From the NCBI RefSeq assembly GCF_009901585.1, contig NZ_WXYO01000008.1, positions 124,001 through 188,000 of the forward strand: DNA of 64,000 bases, written 5' to 3'. Below are positions 43,620 to 53,725 of the stretch, one piece after another. Position 1 is the stretch's first letter; every line of letters starts with the position of its first letter. The stretch comes from Poritiphilus flavus. Lineage in GTDB: Bacteria > Bacteroidota > Bacteroidia > Flavobacteriales > Flavobacteriaceae. Under the pieces are notes generated by a model that saw only the letters and a list, made by a program, of their open reading frames with translations, was not told where the DNA came from and searched no databases. Made by a program: the position numbers and the translations under genes.

Positions 43620-44765
43620 TTAAAAAGTAAGCCCGGATGCGAACTTTTGGATCTCCCCCAGAATGAATTCATAATCCTCCTTTTTACCGACAAAGTCCCG
43701 CTCACTAAGGTCTAAAACCAGGTTGTTCTGTTCCGGATAACTGCGGATAAAATCAAAATACCCCCGGTTGATCTTATCCAGGTAATCTGCCGAAATTTTC
43801 TGCTCATAATCCCTGCCGCGCTTTTTAATGTTATCCAGCAGTCGTTCCGTAGTTTGGTACAAATAGACGTAGATACGTGGTTTTTTTACTTCCTGGTACA
43901 TAAAATTGAACAGCCTGCGATAGAGGGAGAACTCGTCTGGCGGAAGTGTGATCTTGGCAAAGATCAGGGATTTATAAATGTCGTAGTCACTCACCATAAA
44001 TTGCCTGAAAAGATCAAATTGGGTAGTGTCGTCAGTAAATTGTTGGAAACGGTCTGCCAGAAAAGACATTTCCAGGGGAAAAGCATAACGGGCCTGATCT
44101 TCATAAAATTTCGGCAGGAATGCGTTGTCCGCAAATCGCTCCAGTACCAGTTTAGCATTGAAATCAGCCGCGATCTTCCTGGCCAGAGTGGTTTTTCCGG
44201 CCCCGATATTTCCCTCAATCGCGATGAAGTTCAAACCGGTAAACAGCGCAGACCGGTCCTTGAACAGGCGGTATGGTGTTTTAAATGGGATGATCTTATC
44301 TCTACATTCCTGCAACAGATTCCTGCTGTCCTTTTTAAGAACGGGATGGTAAAACTGCGGAGCAATGTCTGCCAACGGCTTAAGCACAAATCGTCTTAAA
44401 TGCAACTGCGGATGCGGTATGGTCAGGGCGTCCGTATTGATGACTTCCTGCCCGAAGTACAGTATGTCAATATCTATGGTCCTGGCCGTGTAGGAAGCCG
44501 TTTGTTCCCGTTCACGCCCCAAAAAGCGTTCTATGTCCAGCAATACCTCCAGCAATTCAATCGGACTAAGGCTGGTTTCAAGGGAAATGCAGCAGTTTAG
44601 GAAGTCTGCCGACTCAAACCCCCAGGAAGCGGTCTGGTATACTTTGGAAATACGATGGATGCTGCCCGTTTTTTCCTGTATGAGAAACAAGGCGCGCTGC
44701 AGATAGTCTTGTCTGTCCCCCAAATTACTGCCCAGGGAAAGATATGAGATGGTAGGCTCTTGCAT
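43620..44765 (-). CDS. folK: FolK (HPPK) fused to a deoxynucleoside kinase
   Basis: A 381-residue two-domain protein. Residues about 1-160 are 6-hydroxymethyl-7,8-dihydropterin pyrophosphokinase: SLGSNLGDRQDYLQRAL, SWGFESADFLNCCISLET and the HPQLHLRRFVLKPLADIAP end. From about 178 a deoxynucleoside kinase domain follows: FIAIEGNIGAGKTTLARKIA (Walker A), RFADNAFLPKFYED and the DRF/ERS-like region FLADRFQQF. The fusion links folate synthesis to dNMP salvage and is a known arrangement in Bacteroidota, not specific to this strain. It is divergent from sppA with a 71-bp gap and convergent with the TrmH-family gene. Confidence 0.94.
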   Translation of the reverse strand: MQEPTISYLSLGSNLGDRQDYLQRALFLIQEKTGSIHRISKVYQTASWGFESADFLNCCISLETSLSPIELLEVLLDIERFLGREREQTASYTARTIDIDILYFGQEVINTDALTIPHPQLHLRRFVLKPLADIAPQFYHPVLKKDSRNLLQECRDKIIPFKTPYRLFKDRSALFTGLNFIAIEGNIGAGKTTLARKIAADFNAKLVLERFADNAFLPKFYEDQARYAFPLEMSFLADRFQQFTDDTTQFDLFRQFMVSDYDIYKSLIFAKITLPPDEFSLYRRLFNFMYQEVKKPRIYVYLYQTTERLLDNIKKRGRDYEQKISADYLDKINRGYFDFIRSYPEQNNLVLDLSERDFVGKKEDYEFILGEIQKFASGLTF

Positions 44766-44804
44766 ATTCGTAAAACAAAATAAACAAAAGAAACCGACAT
44801 TGGT

Positions 44805-44812
44805 TATCTTTG
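44805..44812 (+). promoter_or_regulatory. Candidate -7 element TATCTTTG of sppA
   Basis: Exact TAnnTTTG match. The TTG at 44810 that opens the longest frame lies inside it, which supports the downstream GTG start at 44837. Confidence 0.45.
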
Positions 44813-44836
44813 GGGTTTAATAATAAATTGCTTGAA

Positions 44837-46594
44837 GTGAAATTCCTTAGAAATTTACTAGCTGCAATCCTTGGTAGCCTGATCGCTTTCGGTATCGTCT
44901 TTGTGATGTTTTTCATCTTTGTGAGCATCGCTGGCGCGGACAGCGGGGTTGTAGTAAAAAAGAACTCCATACTGGAATTGCGTTTGCCATACCCGATAAG
45001 CGATTATACTGGTAATGGTAGTGAAGATCCTTTCTCTTTATTTGAGGAACGCAGACAGGGACTGGATGAGGTGATACATGCCATACAGGTGGCAAAAGAT
45101 GATGACGATATTAGCGGAATAAGCCTGAATGGCAATTTTCTGATGGCCGGAATGTCTCAGACACAAGCCATACGGAATGCCTTGAAGGATTTTAAGGATG
45201 AGGGTAAGTTTGTATACGCTTATGGCGATTTTTTTCTTCAGAAAGACTATTATCTTGCCAGTGTGGCAGACAGTTTATTCCTGAACCCCGTAGGCGCTAT
45301 GGATTTCAAAGGATTGGCTGCTGAAGTGCTTTACTTCAAAGACCTTCAGGAGAAGACAGGTGTCAAAATGGAAGTGGTAAGGCACGGCAAATACAAAAGC
45401 GCGGTGGAACCCTTCCTCGATAATGAGATGAGCGATGCCAACCGCACTCAGATCAAGGAATTGATCGACGCCTTGTGGGGTTCTATGTTGGCTGATATCT
45501 CGGAGTCCCGGAATCTGAGTATCTCAGAGATAAACCAGATAGCGGATACCCTGGGAGGACGTACACCAGAGTACGCGGTGAGTTCAGGCCTGGTAGACGG
45601 GCTGATCTACCTGGACCAGTATGAGAGCAAACTTAAAACTGCCACCAACCTCAGTGAAGTTAATGATCTCAATTATATCAGCCTTTCAGACTATACGGAA
45701 CGCTCCAACGGCAGAAAAGTATATAAGGGAAATGATCGGATTGCGGTGATCTTTGCCCAGGGAGAGATCATGTATGGCGAAGGTGATCAGGACTTTATAG
45801 GGCAGGGCATCATTACCAAAGCCCTGATAAAAGCCAGGGAAGACGACAAGGTGAAGGCAGTGGTACTGCGCGTGAATTCTCCGGGAGGAAACGCGCTCAC
45901 CTCAGATATCATCTGGCGGGAAATTGAATTGACCAAGGAAAAAAAGCCGGTAGTGGTATCCATGGGTGATGTAGCGGCTTCAGGAGGGTACTACATCGCC
46001 GTCGGGGCTGATAAGATCTATGCTGAACCTACCACCATAACCGGTTCCATAGGAGTTTTTGGGACTATCCCGAACATCAGCGAACTGGCCGGAAACATCG
46101 GGATCAATGCCGAACAGGTAGGAACCAATAAGAACTCCGTGGATTACTCCCTTTTTGAACCCATGACAGATGAATTCAGAGAGGTAGTGCAGGAAGGCAT
46201 TGAGGCTACTTATACCACTTTTTTGCAGCGGGTAGCCGAGGGGAGGAATATTACTGTTGCGGAGGCAGATAGCCTGGCACAAGGTCGTGTATGGAGCGGA
46301 ACTGATGCGAAAAGGCTCGGACTTATTGATGAACTGGGCAGCCTGGATGACGCCATTGCCGCTGCTGCAGAACTGGCGGAGACGGAAGCCTACAGCATTA
46401 GAAAATACCCCAGATACAAATCCGGTTTTGAAAAGTTTATGGAAGACCTGGAAGGCGCGAGTGTGAAAAGTGCTGAAAGAACGGTCCAAAATCAGCTCGG
46501 AAGCGAAATGTATCAAATATTTAAAGAAGTAAAATCGGCAATAGAACAAAAAGGGATCCAGGCCCGGATGCCGTTTACTTTAAACATTAAATAG
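44837..46594 (+). CDS. sppA: Signal peptide peptidase SppA, 67 kDa type
   Basis: A 585-residue inner-membrane serine protease of the 67K type, two ClpP-like domains in one chain. The start is placed at GTG 44837, giving MKFLRNLLAAILGSL, the usual family N-terminus. The upstream TTG starts overlap or closely follow a promoter box. An N-terminal anchor runs about 5-35. The general-base Lys is in VVRHGKYKSAVEPF of the first half, and the nucleophile Ser is in SMGDVAASGGYYIAVGA of the second half, as in E. coli SppA. It cleaves remnant signal peptides in the membrane. The next gene begins 4 bp after its stop, so the two are co-transcribed. Confidence 0.93.
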   Translation: MKFLRNLLAAILGSLIAFGIVFVMFFIFVSIAGADSGVVVKKNSILELRLPYPISDYTGNGSEDPFSLFEERRQGLDEVIHAIQVAKDDDDISGISLNGNFLMAGMSQTQAIRNALKDFKDEGKFVYAYGDFFLQKDYYLASVADSLFLNPVGAMDFKGLAAEVLYFKDLQEKTGVKMEVVRHGKYKSAVEPFLDNEMSDANRTQIKELIDALWGSMLADISESRNLSISEINQIADTLGGRTPEYAVSSGLVDGLIYLDQYESKLKTATNLSEVNDLNYISLSDYTERSNGRKVYKGNDRIAVIFAQGEIMYGEGDQDFIGQGIITKALIKAREDDKVKAVVLRVNSPGGNALTSDIIWREIELTKEKKPVVVSMGDVAASGGYYIAVGADKIYAEPTTITGSIGVFGTIPNISELAGNIGINAEQVGTNKNSVDYSLFEPMTDEFREVVQEGIEATYTTFLQRVAEGRNITVAEADSLAQGRVWSGTDAKRLGLIDELGSLDDAIAAAAELAETEAYSIRKYPRYKSGFEKFMEDLEGASVKSAERTVQNQLGSEMYQIFKEVKSAIEQKGIQARMPFTLNIK

Positions 46595-46598
46595 CTGC

Positions 46599-47333
46599 AT
46601 GACGCTTAAAGAAAAAAAACTGGCGTACACCATCTATTTGTACTTGGGAGCCCTTTTTATTACCTCCCTTGTGGTTTCTAACCTGATCTTTCAGAAGTTC
46701 TTCTTTTGGAAGCCCTTTGGGGATGTTAGCGTTTTTGGAGCCCCCCTTTTTGAGATTTCCGTAGGGGTATTACCTTATCCGATCACCTTCCTGATCACGG
46801 ACATTATCTCAGAGATCTATGGCAGGAAAAAAGCCAATCAGATCGTTACGGCCGGAATATTTGCCTCATTTTTCTCCATGGGTATCGTATTGATAGCGGA
46901 CCTGGCACCTGCCATCCCTTCCTCTCCGGTAGGAGATGAGGTCTTTAGCAGTGTCTTTGCCCTGTCGCCCATAGCCGTTTTGGCATCAATGCTGGCCTAT
47001 TTGGCGGCCCAGTATGTAGATATTGCGATTTACCATTTCTGGAAAAAGCTGACCAAAGGCAAATACCTCTGGTTGCGCAATAACTTTTCCACCTTTTCAT
47101 CGCAGTTCATAGATACATTTACCGTGGTAGGTCTGCTATGCCTTTTTGGGGTACTTCCCTGGAGCATGTTCTATGGTCTCGTGGTGAGCGGTGTAAGTTT
47201 TAAGATTTTTATAGCATTTCTGGACACCCCTTTGCTCTATCTCTTCGTATATATCCTTAGAAGAAAGTTCGGTTTGGGCCGGGAGGATGAAATTGATCTG
47301 GAAACAGGTATAACTCCCATTGGTGCGGATTAA
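46599..47333 (+). CDS. Queuosine precursor transporter (YhhQ/DUF165 family)
   Basis: A 244-residue membrane protein with about six helices, of the YhhQ family that imports queuosine precursors (preQ0/preQ1) in E. coli. It shows LGALFITSLVVSNLIFQKFF, the hallmark GVLPYPITFLITDIISEIYG (helix 2-3 region) and WLRNNFSTFSSQFIDTFTVV. The C-terminus is charged and cytoplasmic. Assignment of the substrate to queuosine precursors is by family only. It starts 4 bp after sppA, probably sharing its promoter. No preQ1 riboswitch is seen in the short gap, nor upstream of sppA. Confidence 0.92.
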   Translation: MTLKEKKLAYTIYLYLGALFITSLVVSNLIFQKFFFWKPFGDVSVFGAPLFEISVGVLPYPITFLITDIISEIYGRKKANQIVTAGIFASFFSMGIVLIADLAPAIPSSPVGDEVFSSVFALSPIAVLASMLAYLAAQYVDIAIYHFWKKLTKGKYLWLRNNFSTFSSQFIDTFTVVGLLCLFGVLPWSMFYGLVVSGVSFKIFIAFLDTPLLYLFVYILRRKFGLGREDEIDLETGITPIGAD

Positions 47334-47468
47334 ACGTGCTTTATTGCCCTGTAAAATCCCATTTTTGAGGTTGCCAGCCCCGGTATTTTTATAGCTGCCT
47401 TAGAAACCCGACTTTTTATATACTAATTGGAGCTTTTTTAAGTTCTTATCGAACAGTACCTCAATACC

Positions 47469-50177
47469 ATGAAAAAGAAACTTCTCAAAATCGCGGGAAT
47501 CCTGCTTTTCCTGTTCCTGGCCGTCCTGATAGGCCTGCCTTTTCTTCTCGAAGCCAAGATAGGGGATCTGATCAAGAACAATGTCAACTCAAATATCAAT
47601 GGAGAGCTTGGTTTTAGCGAAGCCAGTTTGAGCCTTATCAGCAGCTTTCCGAATGCGGAAGTCTCTATTGATGAGGTATACCTGCTCAATAAGCAACCCT
47701 TTGAAGGGGATACGCTTTTTAGCGCTGGTCTTGTGGAATTAAAATTGGGTCTGGGAGAATTGTTTAAAAGTGCCGGGGAACCTATCAGCATAAAACGCCT
47801 TTTTATAGACAAAGCCCGGCTGAACATCAAAGTGGATGAATCTGAAAATGCGAACTACGATATAGGTACTGCTTCGGGAACCGAAACAGAGGAGAGCTCA
47901 GACAGCGGTTTTACCTTTGCCATGGACTCTTACGAGATCCGGGATTCCGAGATCCGATACCTGGACCAGGCTTCTGGCATTGGTCTGGAACTAGTGGAAT
48001 TGAACCACAAGGGCAGTGGCGACCTCTCACTGGAACAGTCCGAACTTCAGACCAATACTACGGCCCTGGTCTCCTTCAATATGGACAGTACAAATTACCT
48101 GGATAAGAACCCTGTTAGCCTGGAGGCGCTTTTTGGTATAGATCTAAAGGAAAACAAATATTCTTTTTTAAAGAACGAAGCGGTGATCAACCAGTTACCG
48201 CTGATTTTCGAAGGCTTTGTACAACTTCATGAGGATCATCAGGAGGTAGCCTTGAGCTTTAAGACCCCTTCCTCGGATTTCAAAAACTTCCTGGCCCTGG
48301 TCCCTGAAAACTATACCAGTAGTATAGAAGGAGTAAAGACCGAAGGGAACTTTGAAGTGGCCGGATCCATAAACGGCAGGGTGGATGACACTCATATCCC
48401 AAAGTTGGACATCAGCCTGAAATCGCACAATGCCTCTTTCAAATATCCAGACCTTCCTAAAGCCGTTACCAATATCAACATAGATGCGGAAATAAAGAAC
48501 AACAGCGGTAAGACGGAAGATACTTTTGTGGATATCAAAAAAGCTTCCTTTAATATCGATAAAGACCACTTTGCCCTGGCTTCAAGGATTACGGAACTTA
48601 CAGGTAATACCAGGGTGAATGCGGAATTAAAGGGTAATATGGATCTGTCCAATATTTCCAAAGCCTACCCCATGCCGGAAAGCATGGATCTGAAAGGGAT
48701 ATTGATTGCCGATGTCTCCACAGCTTTTGATATGGCTTCTATTGAGAAAAAGCAATATCAGAATACCAGAACCATCGGGACACTAAATCTCAGGGATTTC
48801 CAATACAGTGGTACCGAGCTTAAAACTCCGCTTAACATACAGGGCGCAAACATTACGTTTAGCCCTGATAACGTGATTTTAAATGCTCTGGACGGGAAAC
48901 TTGGGCAAACGGATTTTGGAGTATCCGGTAGCTTAGAAAACTTACTCGGGTTTGCTTTCAACGACGAAAAGATAGAAGGGAACTTTAAGATGTATTCCAA
49001 AAATTTTGAGGTTGTTGATTTTATGGTGGATGAGGAGGTCCCCGAATCGGAGGCCGGTACAACTTCCGGATCCTCGGAGCGTATTAAGATCCCGGCTTTT
49101 TTAGACTGCTTTATTGCAGCCCGAGCAGATAGAGTGGTGTACGATAATCTAAACCTGAATAATGTATCCGGTAACCTCATTGTAAAAGACGAAACGGTTA
49201 CGCTGCAAAACCTCAGATCGGACCTCTTTGGTGGCTCCATAGGACTGGCAGGTTCCGTATCTACTAAAGAAGAGACCTCCAGCTTTGATATGGATCTCAG
49301 TATGAGCGACCTGAATATCGGGCAGTCTTTCGCTTCCCTGGACCTGTTCAAGACCCTGGCACCTCTTGCCAGCGCACTACAGGGGAAGATCACTTCGGAT
49401 ATCAATATCTCCGGTAACCTAAAGGAAGATATGACCCCTAACCTGGCAAGCATATCCGGAGATCTGCTGGCGAAAATCTTTGCCACAGAGGTAGATGCCC
49501 AAAAAGCTCCACTGCTTTCCGCCCTGGACAGTAAGCTGAGTTTTTTAGACACCAAAGACCTGAACCTACAGGACCTTAAGACCGCTCTTTCCTTTGAAAA
49601 TGGTACGGTAAAAGTGAAACCCTTTACGATAAACTATAATGACATCGCTGTAGAAGTTGCAGGAGGGCATAGCTTTGACCAAAAGTTGGCCTATACCGCT
49701 ACCTTGCAGGTGCCTGCCAAATACCTGGGTAATGAAGTAAACAACCTGATCGCCAAAATCGACGAACAGGAACTGGAAAACCTAACTATACCGGTTACTG
49801 CCAATATCGGTGGCGGTTATACCAGTCCGGAAGTAAGCACGGATCTGACTTCAGGGGTCAAGCAATTGACAGCCCAGTTGGTAGACATCCAAAAGAAAAA
49901 ACTGATCAATCAGGGAAAGGATGGTGCCAAAGACCTTCTCGGAGGACTTCTGGCCTCTAACAACTCCTCTCAGGATTCTACAACTACTGAAAGCGATGAA
50001 CCGGCTGTAAAGCAGGTGCTCGGCGGGATACTAGGGGACTCAGAAACCCAAAAAGACAGTACAGTGGCTCAAAAGGATTCTGTAAAAACAAAGGATCCGA
50101 TCAAAGACGCCGCGAAGGAAGTCCTGGGCGGACTCTTTTCCAGGAAGAAAAAGTCTAAAAAGGATTCAGTTAATTGA
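47469..50177 (+). CDS. AsmA-like protein with C-terminal low-complexity tail
   Basis: A 902-residue protein. The N-terminus is a signal anchor (IAGILLFLFLAVLIGLPFLL). The body is the long repetitive beta-sheet architecture of the AsmA/TamB-type lipid-transfer family: NVNSNINGELGFSEASLSLI, many SGS/ITISF-like strands, and the AsmA C-terminal pattern SDINISGNL, LDTKDLNLQDLKTAL, FTINYNDIAVEVAGGHS. The last 90 residues are charged and repetitive (QVLGGILGD, EVLGGLFSRKKKSKK). AsmA-family proteins transport or organise phospholipids between the membranes in Gram-negatives. Its stop overlaps the convergent DUF2797 gene by 8 bp. Confidence 0.88.
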   Translation: MKKKLLKIAGILLFLFLAVLIGLPFLLEAKIGDLIKNNVNSNINGELGFSEASLSLISSFPNAEVSIDEVYLLNKQPFEGDTLFSAGLVELKLGLGELFKSAGEPISIKRLFIDKARLNIKVDESENANYDIGTASGTETEESSDSGFTFAMDSYEIRDSEIRYLDQASGIGLELVELNHKGSGDLSLEQSELQTNTTALVSFNMDSTNYLDKNPVSLEALFGIDLKENKYSFLKNEAVINQLPLIFEGFVQLHEDHQEVALSFKTPSSDFKNFLALVPENYTSSIEGVKTEGNFEVAGSINGRVDDTHIPKLDISLKSHNASFKYPDLPKAVTNINIDAEIKNNSGKTEDTFVDIKKASFNIDKDHFALASRITELTGNTRVNAELKGNMDLSNISKAYPMPESMDLKGILIADVSTAFDMASIEKKQYQNTRTIGTLNLRDFQYSGTELKTPLNIQGANITFSPDNVILNALDGKLGQTDFGVSGSLENLLGFAFNDEKIEGNFKMYSKNFEVVDFMVDEEVPESEAGTTSGSSERIKIPAFLDCFIAARADRVVYDNLNLNNVSGNLIVKDETVTLQNLRSDLFGGSIGLAGSVSTKEETSSFDMDLSMSDLNIGQSFASLDLFKTLAPLASALQGKITSDINISGNLKEDMTPNLASISGDLLAKIFATEVDAQKAPLLSALDSKLSFLDTKDLNLQDLKTALSFENGTVKVKPFTINYNDIAVEVAGGHSFDQKLAYTATLQVPAKYLGNEVNNLIAKIDEQELENLTIPVTANIGGGYTSPEVSTDLTSGVKQLTAQLVDIQKKKLINQGKDGAKDLLGGLLASNNSSQDSTTTESDEPAVKQVLGGILGDSETQKDSTVAQKDSVKTKDPIKDAAKEVLGGLFSRKKKSKKDSVN

Positions 50178-50964
50178 TGTCCAGGCCGATATAGTAACCC
50201 TCGCTACCCCTGACATTGAAAACCGTACTATCCTCAAAGATGAGGTATTGCCCTTTTATGCCTTTTAGAACCCCTTTAAAATCCGGGGTCTTATCCAGAT
50301 TGAGGCTTTTCAGCTTTTCAGGGTAATTGAGTACAGGAAACTCCATATGGGTCTCTGAGCGCGCCTCAAGGAAATAATCCGCTGCCTCCTCTGGAATATA
50401 GGGTTTGAGTTCTGACCGCCATTGTACCAGGTCCTCGTCCTTCACGTCATTCCTAAGCATCTTTCGCCAATTGGTCTTATCGCTGATATGATCCTTTAGG
50501 GCCACTTCCGTGATGCCTGCAAGGTAGCGGTTGGGAACTTCTACGATCTCTATGGCTTCATGAGCTCCCTGGTCTATCCATCTTGTAGGAACCTGAGACT
50601 TTCGGGTTACGCCCACTTTAACACTACTTGAATTTGCCAGGTAGACAATATGGGGTTGCAATTGCATTTTCTTTTCGTATTCCAGGTCTCGGTCTTCCTT
50701 GTCCAGGTGAGCGGTACTCAATTCAGGCCTCATGATCCAATCCCCGGCAGCCGGAGTTTCAAAAAAACACGTTCGGCAGAAACCCTGTCGGTAAATGGGC
50801 CTGTTTTCACCGCAATTCAGGCATTGGTACTTGATAAAGTGAATGTGAAGCTCTTTGTTCAGCGCCTGGTTTAAATTGAGAAAATCATTGTCGAAAAGCA
50901 GGTAATACTGAATTGGTTGACCCATTTCAGTCTGCATTTTGCGCAATACCCCTTCGTATAACAT
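50170..50964 (-). CDS. DUF2797 domain protein with zinc ribbon
   Basis: A 264-residue protein of the DUF2797 family, which is widespread in Bacteroidota and present in actinomycetes. N-terminal zinc ribbon: two CxxC pairs, CLNCGENRPIYRQG and FCRTCFF. The body has RWIDQGAHEAIEIVEVPNRYLAGITEVALKDHIS (GIY-YIG-like strand/helix order) and a C-terminal SKTDFKGVLK-type end. The function is not established. The presence of a zinc ribbon and a GIY-YIG-like pattern would fit a nucleic-acid-binding role. Its stop lies inside the last codons of the convergent AsmA-like gene. Confidence 0.85.
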   Translation of the reverse strand: MLYEGVLRKMQTEMGQPIQYYLLFDNDFLNLNQALNKELHIHFIKYQCLNCGENRPIYRQGFCRTCFFETPAAGDWIMRPELSTAHLDKEDRDLEYEKKMQLQPHIVYLANSSSVKVGVTRKSQVPTRWIDQGAHEAIEIVEVPNRYLAGITEVALKDHISDKTNWRKMLRNDVKDEDLVQWRSELKPYIPEEAADYFLEARSETHMEFPVLNYPEKLKSLNLDKTPDFKGVLKGIKGQYLIFEDSTVFNVRGSEGYYIGLDIN

Positions 50965-51041
50965 AAGTGTTCTGTTTGTTTAAATCGATTTTTAAATGCT
51001 AACTTTAAAAGTTAAATTTAGCAAGCTAAAGATACCTAAAA

Positions 51042-52556
51042 ATGCCAATACCGCTATTCAATTCCATTGCATCCTGGCTTATCAAAAAGCGCTATCATCA
51101 GATTGAGCTTTTTCTGAAATATCCGGGGGAGGTACAGCAGGAGGTGCTTCATCAATTATTGGATATTGCCAAGGATACTGAGCTAGGTAAAAAATACGAT
51201 TTCGAATCCATACTGAATTACGAAACCTTTGCAGACAGATTGCCAGTAGTGGACTATGAGGAGGTGGAACCCCTGATAGAAAGGACCCGCCGTGGGGAGC
51301 AGAATATATTTTGGCCCACTGCGATCAAATGGTTTGCGAAGAGCAGCGGTACTACCAATGCCAAGAGTAAATTCATTCCCGTTAGTACGGAAGCCCTGGA
51401 GGACTGCCACTACAAATCGGGTAAAGACCTTTTATGCCTTTATCTGAATAACAATGAAAACTCCCAGCTGTTTACAGGAAAGAGTTTGAGGTTGGGTGGG
51501 AGTAAGGAATTGTACGAGGACAACGGAACCTTCTTTGGCGACTTATCAGCCATTCTTATAGACAACATGCCGCTATGGGCAGAGCTTAGTAGTACACCCA
51601 GCAACAGGATATCCCTGATGAGTGAATGGGAAACCAAAATGGGAGCTATTGTCAAAGAAAGTATACAGGAAAATGTGACCAGCCTGGCCGGTGTCCCTTC
51701 CTGGATGTTGGTGTTGTTAAACAACGTGCTGGAAGAAACCGGTAAAGAACACCTTTTTGAGGTTTGGGAAAACCTGGAGGTGTACTTTCACGGAGGGGTT
51801 AGCTTTAATCCTTACCGGGAGCAATACCGTAAGCTTTTGCCCAGGAAGAGTTTTCAGTACTACGAGATCTACAACGCCTCGGAAGGATTCTTTGCCATAC
51901 AGGACCGCAATGACGCCGATGATCTCTTACTGATGTTGGATTATGGGATATTTTATGAGTTCGTGCCTATGGATCTGTACAATGCTGACGAACAAAGGGC
52001 TATCCCGTTATGGGAAGTGGAGACAGGAAAGAACTACGCTATCATAATAACTACCAACGCAGGCCTATGGCGCTATAAAATTGGGGATACGGTACGCTTC
52101 ACATCCATAAAACCTTACCGCATCAAGATCACGGGAAGGACCAAACATCATATCAACGTCTTTGGGGAAGAACTCATTATTGAGAATGCCGAAGAGGCCC
52201 TGAAGAATATATGCCTAAAAACCGGGGCGGAGATCAAAGATTATACGGTAGCGCCGGTATTTATGTCGGGCAAAGAAAAGGGCGCACATGAATGGATCAT
52301 TGAGTTTAGAAAGGCTCCGGATGAGATCGAGTACTTTACGGAATTTCTGGATAATGCACTGAAATCCCTGAATTCCGACTACGAAGCAAAGCGCTATAAC
52401 AATATGACCCTGAAAATGCCTAAAGTCCACGTTGCCCGGGAGAACCTCTTTTACGATTGGCTGAAGTCTAAGGATAAATTAGGAGGGCAGCACAAGATCC
52501 CCAGACTTTCCAATGAAAGGGAGTATGTGGAAGAGCTCCTGGAAATGAATAAATAA
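51042..52556 (+). CDS. GH3-family acyl-acid-amido synthetase-like protein
   Basis: A 504-residue protein of the GH3 family, best known from plants, where members adenylate jasmonate or auxin and couple them to amino acids, and also present in many bacteria. AMP-binding motifs are visible: the phosphate loop AKSSGTTNAKSKFIPVS, YEIYNASEGFFAIQD, and GLWRYKIGDTVRFTS with ITGRTKHHINVFGEELI (hinge/C-terminal lid). The bacterial substrate is not known. A seven-helix AraC-type regulator gene follows 29 bp downstream, possibly in the same transcript. Confidence 0.93.
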   Translation: MPIPLFNSIASWLIKKRYHQIELFLKYPGEVQQEVLHQLLDIAKDTELGKKYDFESILNYETFADRLPVVDYEEVEPLIERTRRGEQNIFWPTAIKWFAKSSGTTNAKSKFIPVSTEALEDCHYKSGKDLLCLYLNNNENSQLFTGKSLRLGGSKELYEDNGTFFGDLSAILIDNMPLWAELSSTPSNRISLMSEWETKMGAIVKESIQENVTSLAGVPSWMLVLLNNVLEETGKEHLFEVWENLEVYFHGGVSFNPYREQYRKLLPRKSFQYYEIYNASEGFFAIQDRNDADDLLLMLDYGIFYEFVPMDLYNADEQRAIPLWEVETGKNYAIIITTNAGLWRYKIGDTVRFTSIKPYRIKITGRTKHHINVFGEELIIENAEEALKNICLKTGAEIKDYTVAPVFMSGKEKGAHEWIIEFRKAPDEIEYFTEFLDNALKSLNSDYEAKRYNNMTLKMPKVHVARENLFYDWLKSKDKLGGQHKIPRLSNEREYVEELLEMNK

Positions 52557-52585
52557 ACCGTCCGCTCCACTGAAATCTGCACCCT

Positions 52586-53725
52586 ATGGATGTAACTGCC
52601 ATCTTTAATTTTTTGCTGCTGGCAGGGGCGTTACACGGGCTTATTTTCATCATTGTTACCTTTCTGGCCAGGAAAAGCATTGAAAAACCAGTACTCTTCC
52701 TAAACCTGTTTGTACTATTCCTTTCCTTAAATAATTTTCAGTCCTGGTTGATAGATAAAGGTCTGGTAGGCCCGGGTTTCTTTCTTTCCCAATTTAAGCT
52801 ACCCTGGTATGTGCTTATCGTGCCCATGTTTTACGCCTTCCTGGTGCACTATCTCAGGATCGAAAAGAAAAAGTGGCCGTTTCTGGGCTTGTCAATAGCC
52901 ATTTTTGCAATTGAAGTAGTTTGCAGAAGCCTGGTCTTATACCTGGCATACAGAGGGCCATTGGATGAGGGGTCCATTGCGCTCTACGATTCCATAGAGG
53001 ATGCGGTAACGCTTTCATATTCAATCTTTCTGTATTTTAAGGCCCTCCGTATTCTTTACAAGTATGGGGATCTGTATGAACCCATCCTGGCTTTTGACAA
53101 TCTCAAGTGGACCAAGAGATTTATGAATATTGGGGGAGGGGTGATCTTGCTGTGGTTTGTAGCAGTACTTTTGAATTTGTTCTCGGACGTCATCAAACCA
53201 CCATACAGCTATTACCCTCTAAGGCTGGCTTCTTCCATATTGATCTATTGGGTAGGATATCAGGCATTCTTTCAGTATGTGCTCTTAAAGGACAGGCTTG
53301 TACTGCGGACCAAGATCCGAAAGTCTGGCTCAGATCTGGTGCAAGCCGGGATGGAAAAGAGCGAGGCTCTAAGACCAAACGAACAGGATGATAAGGCCTT
53401 CCTGGATGTAAATGAGTACGTCATTGAAAATCAGCGTTTCCTGGACCCGAATTTCAGCCTGGAAAAACTAGCCGGGGAACTGCATCTAGGGGCCAGCACA
53501 TTGTCCAGGATCATCAATCAGCAGGCCGAAAAGAATTTTCCCGACTATATCAACACATTGAGAGTAGAGGAGGCCAAAAAGCTACTTAAGGACGATGAAT
53601 TCAGCGCTTATACCATCGTAGCCATAGGTCTGGAATGCGGCTTTAACTCTAAATCTACATTTTATTCGGCCTTCAAAAAATTCACGGGCTTAACGCCAAC
53701 TTCATACAGAAAAGAAATACACTGA
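52586..53725 (+). CDS. AraC-family regulator with N-terminal membrane domain
   Basis: A 379-residue protein. The first 230 residues hold about seven hydrophobic helices (FNFLLLAGALHGLIFIIVTF, LIVPMFYAFLVHYL, ILIYWVGYQAFFQYV), a 7TM-type sensor. A charged linker then leads to a C-terminal AraC domain: FSLEKLAGELHLGASTLSRIINQQ and VAIGLECGFNSKSTFYSAFKKFTG then LTPTSYRK. This makes it a membrane-tethered regulator, an architecture common in Bacteroidota, with unknown ligand. It follows the GH3-type gene closely. Confidence 0.92.
   Translation: MDVTAIFNFLLLAGALHGLIFIIVTFLARKSIEKPVLFLNLFVLFLSLNNFQSWLIDKGLVGPGFFLSQFKLPWYVLIVPMFYAFLVHYLRIEKKKWPFLGLSIAIFAIEVVCRSLVLYLAYRGPLDEGSIALYDSIEDAVTLSYSIFLYFKALRILYKYGDLYEPILAFDNLKWTKRFMNIGGGVILLWFVAVLLNLFSDVIKPPYSYYPLRLASSILIYWVGYQAFFQYVLLKDRLVLRTKIRKSGSDLVQAGMEKSEALRPNEQDDKAFLDVNEYVIENQRFLDPNFSLEKLAGELHLGASTLSRIINQQAEKNFPDYINTLRVEEAKKLLKDDEFSAYTIVAIGLECGFNSKSTFYSAFKKFTGLTPTSYRKEIH

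Noticed and set aside
43620-44765. FolK-deoxynucleoside kinase fusion as a novelty
   Set aside because: This fusion is known in Bacteroidota, so it is annotated but not reported as new.
46500-46600. preQ1 riboswitch before the queuosine-precursor transporter
   Set aside because: Only 4 bp separate it from sppA, and no such structure is visible there or upstream of sppA.
50170-50177. 8-bp overlap of convergent stops as a regulatory feature
   Set aside because: Short convergent overlaps are ordinary in compact genomes.
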